A stretch of DNA of 45,829 bases from a virus, in the IMG/VR virus record IMGVR_UViG_3300037258_000033, positions 1 through 45,829 of that record; one strand, 5' to 3'. Below the pieces are notes generated by a model that made no database searches, was not told where the DNA came from, and saw nothing but the letters and a program-made list of their open reading frames with translations. Shown here in pieces: positions 37,195 to 44,821 of this stretch. A program made the translations under genes and the position numbers. The stretch's first letter is position 1; each line of letters opens with the position of its first letter.

Positions 37195-37506
37195 TCAAGT
37201 AGTTTTCAACTCTTGATTTACGAGGTCTAGTTCCGCCTGAGCTTCTCGGATCTTTTCTTCCAATGCAGCCTTACGTCGACGTAGACTTACCGTACCCTTT
37301 TCCTTAATGTTCAGGTTACTCGCAATGAGATTAGTACGGTTGTTGTCCCTGAAGAACACAAGTTCGTTTTCACGCAGTGCTCGACCGAGATGCTTCTCCA
37401 TTACGAGGTGATGTGTTAAACGCCACCTATCCTTTGTACGTGTATAGTGATAACCGTTAGGTGCAACGCGTGTGTCACCCTCACTGGCCTTTTGACCTCT
37501 TGTCAT
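37195..37506 (-). CDS. Degenerate HNH-type protein (103 aa)
   Basis: The first 70 residues follow the HNH homing-type pattern (YTRTKDRWRLTHHLVMEKHL, GRALRENELVFFRDNN, NLIASNLNI). The catalytic position usually written V-V-H-H is F-F here (residues 51-52), so the nuclease is probably inactive. The last 30 residues form a coiled coil (ALEEKIREAQAELDLVNQEL). It may now be a DNA-binding protein. Its ATG overlaps the upstream stop. Confidence 0.72.
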   Translation of the reverse strand: MTRGQKASEGDTRVAPNGYHYTRTKDRWRLTHHLVMEKHLGRALRENELVFFRDNNRTNLIASNLNIKEKGTVSLRRRKAALEEKIREAQAELDLVNQELKTT

Positions 37507-37931
37507 ATGTTCAACTCCTTCTTTAGCCAGGAGAAAGTTTGTAGATTACTCATTCCCGCTGTAGGTGTTATTACTTCGCACCTTTCTCGTAATAGTCTGG
37601 CTAATAGGGGTTCATAGTATGCTCTACCTGCATGTATTTGAACTGAAGTAAGCACATCCTGTTCAGTGTAATCCATCAGGCGTTCAAAGGCTTCACGTTG
37701 CCATACGAGACGCTTCGCTTTTGGCCATTCATGTAGCCAACTATCGTAATGTTCTACGTGAAATGTAGTAGGAATTAATCCGTAAAAACTAGAAAGGATA
37801 TACCACTTATCACAGTGTTGCTCTACATACATCTTACGCGCTCTAAATGTTCTTGATATGTATGCTTCTTCTGCGGACACGTTTGCGTTAGGTGCTTTTT
37901 GAAGTGAACATGAAACTAGACCAATAATCAT
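37503..37931 (-). CDS. DUF6884-like protein (142 aa)
   Basis: I start at ATG 37931 (ATGA overlap with the polymerase). IIGLVSCSLQKAPNANVSAE, FRARKMYVEQHCDKWYILSS and FYGLI follow the pattern of DUF6884 proteins (VSCSK, A-E-LY, WYILSAKYGL). The biochemical role of this family is not established to my knowledge. Here Ser/Gln replaces Lys in the first motif. Co-location with DpdA suggests a nucleotide or base-modification link. Confidence 0.65.
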   Translation of the reverse strand: MIIGLVSCSLQKAPNANVSAEEAYISRTFRARKMYVEQHCDKWYILSSFYGLIPTTFHVEHYDSWLHEWPKAKRLVWQREAFERLMDYTEQDVLTSVQIHAGRAYYEPLLARLLRERCEVITPTAGMSNLQTFSWLKKELNI

Positions 37932-40318
37932 ACTTCGCCCCAATTCTTTCCGACCTTAGTTTCTACAGCGAACTTAACGTAATCGCCTACGATGTGTTCA
38001 GCAGACTCGATCATTCGCCTTTCCATTATAGCTTGGACTTCTTCTACGTTGTCTGGGTGACATTCAGCTAAGATTGAATCGTGTACGATATTTCTAACCC
38101 AGCCAATGCCTTTAAGGTCTTGACGTACGTTGGCCATTGCCATAACGCACATGTCACTAGCTGTAGACTGAGGCAAGAAGGCAAGTGCTTCGTTCATTAC
38201 ATCCTTAACGTTCTCTTTAGTAATAAGCATGTAGCGCCTATGACGCCCCCAAGGTGTTACGAGGTCTTGTCCCGCTAGGACAGACTTACGTGTCTGTTCG
38301 CGAAAAGCTACGATATCAGGAATGACTTGGAAGAATGCGGTCATACCTCGTTTGGCTTCTGCTACTGGAATATCATACTCCATAGCGACGCTGTATGCTT
38401 CTCGACCATAACTTAATCCGTAGACATAAGCCTTGATCCTGATTCTAAGTTCTTTCCACGCGGCAGCCCCCATAGTAGCTTTATCTGATCCAGGATACAA
38501 GAGGGGGGTAAGCTCGTCGAATAGATCACGTTCTCCAGCGTTGAAAATTCCCCGGAAATAACTATCTCTAGCGAGGAACGTGAGCACTCGAAGTTCAGCC
38601 TGAGCGTAATCGGTTTGGAGAAAGACATGTTCAGGTCGGCTTGGAACAAACATGGTTCGAATAGCGTCGCCCCGAGGAATGTTTTGGAGATTTGGGTTTC
38701 GACAAGACAACCTACCTGTTGTAGTTCCGTGCAAAAGGAACGTAGGATAAACCCTTCCCCTATAGAGCCGCTTACGAATCCCTTTAACATAAGTTCCATA
38801 CAGCTTCGCTTCCTTTCGATGCTTCAAAAGAATTTGACAGAATTCCAATACTTCAGTACCAATTGTCTCTGAGTGCTTCTCGATGAGCAGTGTAAGAGTT
38901 TCTTCGTTAGTTGAATCAACCAAAACATTGTGATCCTTCAGGTAGTTCTTGACTTGGAGGGGAGATCGCGGATTGATGCCTCCACGCTTATCGTACGTTT
39001 GATCCCCAATAATCTTATCCATTTCCGCTTCAATACTATCAAGACTTTCGATGTACTTATCGTTAAGAACTTCGAGGTATTCACGGTCAATAGCAATTCC
39101 GTTGAGTTCCACAAACATGAGTTCGTTGGATGCGGCCACGAGAAAGTCATGGACCTTACGAAGGTTCTCGCCATCGGAATGAGAATCAAACCTTGCTCGC
39201 CACAAAAGGTACATGTCGTATGTAGCTGATACATCCGTCGCGTTGTACTTGTATAACTTTGGACGTGGTATGGCTCCATACCCAATACCCGGACCGACAT
39301 ACTGTTTGATCTCGTTGTCATACTGCGGGGCGCCGAGGTACTCCACGGCTTGAACTTTAAGTCCATGAATACCTGGTCTTTCATCGAAGACGTACGATGC
39401 TAACATGGTATCGAACCAAAGCGTTAGGCTTCCACAGTGTCGGTAGAGTCCGGCAAGATCGAACTTACCGTTTTGAGCAACAATCCGTCGGGATCGTAGA
39501 AGCTTTCCAAGTCGATCGAGAACCGCTTTGCTCTGTACTGCACCTTCACCAAGTACAAGTACCTTGCCTGGGGCGTAACCGATTCCAACGCAGAGCAAAC
39601 CGTATTGATTTGGATGCTCGAAAGCGAGGTCCTTCTCAACATCGACCTCAATGTCAATGACAAGTATGTCCGCTCTGTCAGCGCTTTGCTCCGCTCCCGT
39701 ACGCTGCCAGATCTGCTTGAGTAGACTAAGGGCATCCACTTCAGTGTCAGCGACGATGTAGTCTGGTGAATTCCATACATGCTGTTGCGCCTTTACCTTT
39801 CCGATGTCTGTAACGATAAAAGGAAACTGATCAGCCTGACGTAAAGCCGCCGCAGGATGGATCGTTGGGATAATTCTAACTCCAGGTAGATACTTACTGC
39901 TCCTTCCGGGTCCGACTCGTAACTTCGTAACACCAGTCTCGCCCAAGATGGAGAGTGCCGCCGAGTTTCCAAGGCTAATGACTGTACTTGCCGCCCTTCC
40001 TCGTAGTTCTGCCAAGAGGCGACTACGACACGCGACAATGGCACTTTGCGGAGGCGTCGTGCCATCAGCTGGCCTACAGAGGGTAGCATTGCTTAGGAAC
40101 ACCTCTTCACGGTTGATTTGGTGGTAATTAAGAACTGTGTCGAGTAACTTACCTGAAGGTCCGATAAATGGTACGCCGGCTCTAGCTTCTTGAACGCCAG
40201 GTGCCTCTCCCACCACTGCCAGTACTGCTCGTTCAGGTCCGACAGAAGGTACGAATCGCCCTCCGACCTGAAGTGGACATTCTTCGCATTTCGCTTGCGG
40301 ATGTTTCCTTTCATTCAT
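37928..40318 (-). CDS. DNA polymerase A with N-terminal uracil-DNA glycosylase domain
   Basis: I use ATG 40318 (796 aa) rather than GTG 40324. Residues 1-190 are a family 4-type UDG: C11, C14, C81 and C97 can hold the iron-sulfur cluster, with GEAPG at 37-41 and HPAAAL at 154-159. An exonuclease follows (VIDIEVD, NGKFDL, YNATDV). The polymerase palm and fingers show GRLSCRNPNLQNIP, QTDYAQAELR (motif A), RIKAYVYGLSYG (motif B) and IVHDSILAE (motif C). It replicates phage DNA. The fusion may read or repair uracil ahead of synthesis. Confidence 0.93.
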   Translation of the reverse strand: MNERKHPQAKCEECPLQVGGRFVPSVGPERAVLAVVGEAPGVQEARAGVPFIGPSGKLLDTVLNYHQINREEVFLSNATLCRPADGTTPPQSAIVACRSRLLAELRGRAASTVISLGNSAALSILGETGVTKLRVGPGRSSKYLPGVRIIPTIHPAAALRQADQFPFIVTDIGKVKAQQHVWNSPDYIVADTEVDALSLLKQIWQRTGAEQSADRADILVIDIEVDVEKDLAFEHPNQYGLLCVGIGYAPGKVLVLGEGAVQSKAVLDRLGKLLRSRRIVAQNGKFDLAGLYRHCGSLTLWFDTMLASYVFDERPGIHGLKVQAVEYLGAPQYDNEIKQYVGPGIGYGAIPRPKLYKYNATDVSATYDMYLLWRARFDSHSDGENLRKVHDFLVAASNELMFVELNGIAIDREYLEVLNDKYIESLDSIEAEMDKIIGDQTYDKRGGINPRSPLQVKNYLKDHNVLVDSTNEETLTLLIEKHSETIGTEVLEFCQILLKHRKEAKLYGTYVKGIRKRLYRGRVYPTFLLHGTTTGRLSCRNPNLQNIPRGDAIRTMFVPSRPEHVFLQTDYAQAELRVLTFLARDSYFRGIFNAGERDLFDELTPLLYPGSDKATMGAAAWKELRIRIKAYVYGLSYGREAYSVAMEYDIPVAEAKRGMTAFFQVIPDIVAFREQTRKSVLAGQDLVTPWGRHRRYMLITKENVKDVMNEALAFLPQSTASDMCVMAMANVRQDLKGIGWVRNIVHDSILAECHPDNVEEVQAIMERRMIESAEHIVGDYVKFAVETKVGKNWGEV

Positions 40319-41081
40319 ACGCACCTGCCCACTGCATCATAGTGCCTACGTTCTTACTTACGAGAGCCAAATCAACTTCTCTGCAATCCTGCTCAAAGTA
40401 ATCAGTAGCGCGTCCGATCTCTAACGTTTTCAACTCGAGACTATCAAGTGATTTGCCTATGATCGAATAGTTAAATGGCATCGACGTATCTATCGAACGT
40501 ACGTAAGGCACTTCTTTACTGAACATTAGAGCTTCGCGTGCAAAGATCTTACTAGCGCCAAACATATGTATGTTTAGTAGCGGGTACTGCTTGTTAATGT
40601 ACTGTGCAATGGTAATACGGGCAAAGAGATTATTCTTCTTAACCAAAAGTCTCGGCACGAAAGCAGTACATACGTATGGCGCCCAGTGTGTTCTCATTAC
40701 GGCATCGATTAGCGCAATCGCTTCGTCAACGTTTTTTCCTTGAGTTACGAAACCGATCCTGATTTCTGAATCTACTAGCAGGTCACTATAGTCGGTCATG
40801 AAGTGGAGAAACTGTACAAATGTTTTGTCTGCATCACCAAGCACATCAGGCACAGCTAGTTCGTCGACTTTATGAGCTAAAGCGCGCTGAACAAACTGAT
40901 TGTCGGGAAGCGCGATTTTCTCCGCCGCGCCGTTATCCATAATAATATAGTCGCCGCGATCTTTGAACTTCCGGTACGCACGTGTATATTCTGGGTACGT
41001 AATGTGTGGTAGCATTAACTGCATATTCGTCATGCTTTGCCACTCTATCAGGTCGAGTGGTGCTATTAAGGCCAATCTCAT
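40311..41081 (-). CDS. dpdA: DpdA-like DNA guanine transglycosylase
   Basis: I start at ATG 41081 (ATGA overlap), 256 aa. The sequence GDYIIMDNGAAE, DELAVPDVLGDADKTFVQF, IRIGFVTQGKN, IHMFGASKIF and YVRSIDTSMPFNYS follows the phage DpdA pattern, a TIM-barrel relative of tRNA-guanine transglycosylase. DpdA exchanges guanine in DNA for a 7-deazaguanine base. Genes for preQ0 synthesis (QueC, QueD, QueE, FolE) are in the same unit, so preQ0 is the likely substrate. Confidence 0.85.
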   Translation of the reverse strand: MRLALIAPLDLIEWQSMTNMQLMLPHITYPEYTRAYRKFKDRGDYIIMDNGAAEKIALPDNQFVQRALAHKVDELAVPDVLGDADKTFVQFLHFMTDYSDLLVDSEIRIGFVTQGKNVDEAIALIDAVMRTHWAPYVCTAFVPRLLVKKNNLFARITIAQYINKQYPLLNIHMFGASKIFAREALMFSKEVPYVRSIDTSMPFNYSIIGKSLDSLELKTLEIGRATDYFEQDCREVDLALVSKNVGTMMQWAGAYE

Positions 41082-41401
41082 GGCTTCACCCAACCTATAT
41101 CGCCAGTACCTCTGAACGCTTGCACACCGATCGTGATGTCTCCACTATCACTTACTTGTCCAGTTTCTTGCAACTTGTCCTCCAAAATCTGTTGCATGAA
41201 CATTAACTTAACAAAGTGATAGCGAGCGTAGTTTGAAACGTCTGCAAGCTCTTCCGCCATCATACGAATTACATCATTAGCAAGAAAAGTAAATTGCCCA
41301 TACTCCTCCTGGCCCTTTTCGTGACGCTTTTGACAAAGCGTATCAAACTCTTTGCTACACTGGTGAATGAACTCTATCAGGTCTTCGTTCTCTTCAGCCA
41401 T
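41078..41401 (-). CDS. MazG-like/NTP pyrophosphohydrolase-like protein (107 aa)
   Basis: ATG 41401 (MAEENEDLIEF) is preferred, following AAAGGGAAA. RHEKGQEEYGQFTFLAND and MMAEELADVSNYARYH carry the ExxxD helix typical of MazG-like proteins. A full EXXE-EXXD set is not obvious, so activity is uncertain. It may sanitise the nucleotide pool. It is coupled to DpdA by ATGA. Confidence 0.68.
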   Translation of the reverse strand: MAEENEDLIEFIHQCSKEFDTLCQKRHEKGQEEYGQFTFLANDVIRMMAEELADVSNYARYHFVKLMFMQQILEDKLQETGQVSDSGDITIGVQAFRGTGDIGWVKP

Positions 41402-41795
41402 TACGAGTTTCCCTTTCTCCACGTTGTCGGGTGAATCGTTCTTCATTAACACGTCGCTTCTCGAAATACGCCGGCATCATATCGATATGAAGCAAGCCGC
41501 ACAGATTCATAAGGTAGGTAAAGATATCTGCTAGTTCCATTACTATTTCGTAACGGACCTTACCATCACCTAGATCAAGACTACCACGTTCTATCTTCTT
41601 GACTATGTTGGCGAGTTCTCCTACTTCGCCTGCTAACGCTAACGTGTGATGCGGAATGCTAGCTGCAATAGGACTGTCACCAAACCAGCGCTCACTATCC
41701 TCCTGACACTGCTTAGCTAAGTCGGCCAAAACTGAAGGCGCACCAGGCCTACGAGTTCCATTGCCTACCTGGGACTTTTGCCCTTCATACATCAT
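41394..41795 (-). CDS. MazG-like nucleotide pyrophosphohydrolase (133 aa)
   Basis: HHTLALAGEVGELANIVKKI and EIVMELADIFTYLMNLCG supply the EXXE and EXXD metal-binding motifs of MazG enzymes, which hydrolyse nucleoside triphosphates to monophosphates. In this setting it may remove unmodified or unwanted dNTPs or alarmones. It overlaps both neighbours (ATGA with folE). Confidence 0.85.
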   Translation of the reverse strand: MMYEGQKSQVGNGTRRPGAPSVLADLAKQCQEDSERWFGDSPIAASIPHHTLALAGEVGELANIVKKIERGSLDLGDGKVRYEIVMELADIFTYLMNLCGLLHIDMMPAYFEKRRVNEERFTRQRGERETRNG

Positions 41796-42349
41796 CTAAT
41801 TACCTCCATAAACTCTGCTTTAGCCGTACGAGCATGGTCTGCGAACACACCAGTCATTGTCGTAGTCGTTGTGATTGCTCCCGCTACTTGCACCCCACGC
41901 ATTGCCATGCATAGATGTTCTGCTTTAAGCTGCACCGCCACACCCAGAGGCTTCAAATTGTCACCCAAGAAGGAAGCAATCTCTTCAGTAAGTTCTTCCT
42001 GAATGTGAAAACCTTTAGCGATCTGTTGGACAGCTCTTGCGAGTTTCGATAGCCCTGCAACTGACGCATTGGGGACATAACCAACTGAGGCGGTACCGTG
42101 AAATGGTAAAACATGATGTGCGCATAAGGAGTAGAACGGTATCGGTGTGACTACAACCATATTTTGCGACTTGGCCTCGAAGGTTGTAAAGTTGAACGAT
42201 TCACGAGTCGTTAACTCCTTAAGTGCCTGCACGAATCTCTTAGGCGTTCCCGCTCTGTGGTCTTCTGGAATTCTCTCCCACGCTTCTAAAGAGGAAAGGA
42301 GAAGTCTAGCTAAAACTTCAGGCCCAATACTTACGAGGTCAAGACTCAT
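41792..42349 (-). CDS. folE: GTP cyclohydrolase I
   Basis: The start at ATG 42349 overlaps the QueE stop (TAATG), giving 185 aa. CAHHVLPFHG (zinc Cys76, His78-79, with His84) and HLCMAMRGVQ (second zinc Cys) are the signature of FolE. It converts GTP to 7,8-dihydroneopterin triphosphate, the first step toward preQ0. Length and order are normal for the family. Confidence 0.95.
   Translation of the reverse strand: MSLDLVSIGPEVLARLLLSSLEAWERIPEDHRAGTPKRFVQALKELTTRESFNFTTFEAKSQNMVVVTPIPFYSLCAHHVLPFHGTASVGYVPNASVAGLSKLARAVQQIAKGFHIQEELTEEIASFLGDNLKPLGVAVQLKAEHLCMAMRGVQVAGAITTTTTMTGVFADHARTAKAEFMEVIR
42252..42261 (+). promoter_or_regulatory. Degenerate CCCTGTGGT-like element
   Basis: GCTCTGTGGT lies inside folE, followed by ATTC 8 bases later. 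Two mismatches separate it from the 9-mer; it is listed only because the ATTC spacing is kept. Confidence 0.25.
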
Positions 42350-43056
42350 TAAATACCTCTCTGTGATCGAACCCATACAACGTTATGGATCTGCATATTA
42401 AAATACCAAGGCAACTCGTCCTCGAGTACCCACTTGATCAGTTTGGCATTAGCGAGTTGTCCCCACACAACACCGTAGTGTACGGTGTAATCGTACAGGC
42501 CATGAATAATGTATTGATTGTAAATATCCTTGGCGAATTCATAATCTTCGCGACTTGCTATAGTAAACTTGATAGTGCTACCGCGAGCAAGAAGTTCAAG
42601 ATTCTTAAGTCGCACTAAATTAGCAGTCTCACTCCATTCACCTGAGCCTGGAAGTTTCCAGTCCATAATGAATTGAACAAGACCAAACGTCCAATCAGGA
42701 TACAATAGCGTGCCGTTACTAAAACATTCAATACTATTGCCCTGGCTCTTTAGGAGTTCAACCAGCCGCTCCAAGTCTCGGTGTTGCTGGAGGAAAGGTT
42801 CTCCACCCGTAAAGCAGACGGTGTAATCCGGTGTCTCCCTTCTACCGGCAACTTCTGCAATCTCTTCCCAGACCTGTTCTGGTTCTTGAAGTTTCCACTC
42901 CTTGCGAAATGCAGGATCGATAGCATGTGGAGTATCACAAGGCCAACCAGGACAACGGAGATTGCACCCACCAAAGCGAACGAATACAGTAGGACGACCC
43001 ACATTAGGACCCTCTCCTTGTACGCTTAGGTAGATTTCACTTACACGTAGTACCAT
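42349..43056 (-). CDS. queE: 7-carboxy-7-deazaguanine synthase (radical SAM)
   Basis: This 235-aa protein opens with SEIYLSVQGEGPNVGRPTVF, the QueE N-terminal signature. The cluster cysteines are C31, C35 and C40 (CNLRCPGWPC), a CX3CX4C spacing rather than the common CX3CX2C. FTGGEPFLQ is the SAM-contacting GGE motif. It turns 6-carboxy-tetrahydropterin into 7-carboxy-7-deazaguanine. Confidence 0.93.
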   Translation of the reverse strand: MVLRVSEIYLSVQGEGPNVGRPTVFVRFGGCNLRCPGWPCDTPHAIDPAFRKEWKLQEPEQVWEEIAEVAGRRETPDYTVCFTGGEPFLQQHRDLERLVELLKSQGNSIECFSNGTLLYPDWTFGLVQFIMDWKLPGSGEWSETANLVRLKNLELLARGSTIKFTIASREDYEFAKDIYNQYIIHGLYDYTVHYGVVWGQLANAKLIKWVLEDELPWYFNMQIHNVVWVRSQRGI

Positions 43057-43229
43057 TACTTACCCTTCCTGGCACGAACCTTCTTAAGGTTAGAATTGTC
43101 AACTTTCGCCTTAGCACTTGCATTGCGACTTGCCGAGGCAAGAATAGCTGCAGCTGCTGCAGGTGACTTACCTTGCGCCTCGATATTCTTCTGAGCCGCT
43201 TTGAAACCCATTCCCTTACGTGCTTTCAT
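43056..43229 (-). CDS. Small basic protein (57 aa)
   Basis: The start ATG 43229 overlaps the QueD stop (ATGA). KARKGMGFKAAQKNIEAQGK, then AAAILASASRNASAKA and a Lys/Arg-rich end. This type of short, basic phage protein is common and unassigned. It probably binds nucleic acid. It sits between queD and queE in the preQ0 cluster. Confidence 0.75.
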   Translation of the reverse strand: MKARKGMGFKAAQKNIEAQGKSPAAAAAILASASRNASAKAKVDNSNLKKVRARKGK

Positions 43230-43741
43230 GATCGCTCCCACCTAGCCATATTGACGGATGTTTCCCATACTTCAACTGCTAATGGCGTACGTTCGAGTTC
43301 TTGACTCATTGCTATCGCGATCCAACTCGCAATGTTTTCTGTTGTGGGATCTCCTGCTGTAGCATTAAGTCCAGGAAGAAATGATTGTGGTTGTGCATCA
43401 TCCATACCAGCAACAACAATAACTTCACGTTCTTGTTCGTGTGGATTCCACCCACCCATAGTTCTGGTCTCGATATTCTTGACTGGATAGATAGGTCCTG
43501 CGAAAGGATCTGATGCGTTTAGTAGAAGGTGATGATCATATGTTTCATCCAGATGTTTACGAAAAACCTTTTTGACGTCGCCGAAATCGAGTCCATCTAA
43601 CATGCCCCGTTTATCTATCGCACCGTCTAGAAACAACGTTACCCACATTGAGTGTCCGTGTATGTTCTCACACTTACCAGGTGTTTCGTACAAACGATGT
43701 GCCACTTCGATATTATGCTTGACTGCTATTACTGCACCCAT
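43226..43741 (-). CDS. queD: 6-carboxy-5,6,7,8-tetrahydropterin synthase
   Basis: I start at ATG 43741 (171 aa). H15 in AHRLYETPGKCENIHGH, with C24, H28 and H30, gives the zinc ligands and the catalytic Cys. DHH at 69-71 and PTTEN are the other QueD signatures. It is longer than the usual 120-140 aa because of an insertion around residues 78-120. It acts on the FolE product. Confidence 0.93.
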   Translation of the reverse strand: MGAVIAVKHNIEVAHRLYETPGKCENIHGHSMWVTLFLDGAIDKRGMLDGLDFGDVKKVFRKHLDETYDHHLLLNASDPFAGPIYPVKNIETRTMGGWNPHEQEREVIVVAGMDDAQPQSFLPGLNATAGDPTTENIASWIAIAMSQELERTPLAVEVWETSVNMARWERS

Positions 43742-44064
43742 TCGTAATCGCCTACGTTCCAAATTGTCAGAGCGATTACGGAGTAGACAGCGCGATCTAG
43801 GAGCGTATCGGCGATTCCCTCATTGGCTGGCTTCAACTTAGTTTTCTTCCAAAGTCTAGGTAGTAGTATACGTAGTCGCGCCTGCTTAGTTGCGATAAGG
43901 CTCTCAACGCTATGACCCGGCGTGAGACCGAGTTGGTAGGCAACGTCGTAGAAATTCTGATTCGGGTGATCGTCGCCTGCGTAGTCTTGTCGCTTGGCAC
44001 GATGTGTCTCCACCATCTTGATTAGTACAGCATCGAAGGCCTCTTCAGGATTCAGTGTTAGCAT
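43729..44064 (-). CDS. DUF1599-like nucleotide-modification-associated protein (111 aa)
   Basis: HRAKRQDYAGDDHPNQNFYD, SLIATKQARLRILL and NEGIADTLLDRAVYSVIAL follow the pattern of DUF1599, a domain known from nucleotide-modification gene clusters. The role is not established. It overlaps queC by 20 bases and queD by 13, so expression is joint. Confidence 0.7.
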   Translation of the reverse strand: MLTLNPEEAFDAVLIKMVETHRAKRQDYAGDDHPNQNFYDVAYQLGLTPGHSVESLIATKQARLRILLPRLWKKTKLKPANEGIADTLLDRAVYSVIALTIWNVGDYEWVQ

Positions 44065-44821
44065 TCGCAATCGCTTCCTTCCAGAACTCGCTGTCCGCGT
44101 ATCTGGTACGATCGTACCAGGTAGTTAATCCTGTTTCTTCCTTATGCATAGCAATAGCACCATGAATAGCTTCCAAACGTTCTACGCATGTTCCACACCT
44201 ACCGCAATGAATATCGCCACCCTTGTAACAACTCCATGTTTCTTCGAGTGGCACCTCTAGTGTAAGAGCAATATGTGCAATGTCTTCCTTTGTAATGTAC
44301 AAGTAGGGCGCTACAATAGGATTGGACCACAGCTCGCCAAAACTTTCATTACCGCAGTACGTAGTATTGCTTACGGCTCTAATAAATTCAGGTCGACAAT
44401 CAGGATAGATAAAGTGGTCGCCTGCATGAACAGCCGTTGCAACCCTATTAGCACCTTTTGCAACGGCAATACCCGCAGCCATACTTAACATAATCATATT
44501 ACGATTCGGAACAACCGTCGCCTTCATAGTCTCTTGTGCGTAGTGTCCTTCTGGAACTGCTGTATCACTGATAAGAGAACTTTCCGATGAGGAAAGCGCC
44601 TCAGGTAGCCCAGAGCTCCACAGGTCGATTAGGATGTGGTTGATATCGAGTTTCTCGCACGTTGCTTGAGCGAATGAGAGTTCCTTTTTGTGACGTTGCC
44701 CGTAGTTAAATGAAACGGCAGCGACAATCTGATCGCCTATTTCTAGCAGTTCGTACAGCAGTGTAGTACTATCCAGACCTCCGCTAAGAACGACAATAGT
44801 CTTATTTTGTCTTGTTGGCAT
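44045..44821 (-). CDS. queC: 7-cyano-7-deazaguanine (preQ0) synthase
   Basis: This 258-aa protein has the PP-loop SGGLDS at 13-18, FNYGQRH, VPNRN, and a zinc set CYKGGDIHCGRCGTC near the end, all diagnostic for QueC. It makes preQ0 from carboxy-deazaguanine with ATP and ammonia. No amidotransferase domain is fused, and no QueF-like gene is seen nearby. Confidence 0.95.
   Translation of the reverse strand: MPTRQNKTIVVLSGGLDSTTLLYELLEIGDQIVAAVSFNYGQRHKKELSFAQATCEKLDINHILIDLWSSGLPEALSSSESSLISDTAVPEGHYAQETMKATVVPNRNMIMLSMAAGIAVAKGANRVATAVHAGDHFIYPDCRPEFIRAVSNTTYCGNESFGELWSNPIVAPYLYITKEDIAHIALTLEVPLEETWSCYKGGDIHCGRCGTCVERLEAIHGAIAMHKEETGLTTWYDRTRYADSEFWKEAIANANTES

Noticed and set aside
40311-41081. 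tRNA-guanine transglycosylase acting on tRNA
   Set aside because: The motif set and short length fit the phage DpdA branch, and the full tRNA-type TGT signatures are not seen. Action on DNA is preferred, although only biochemistry can settle it.
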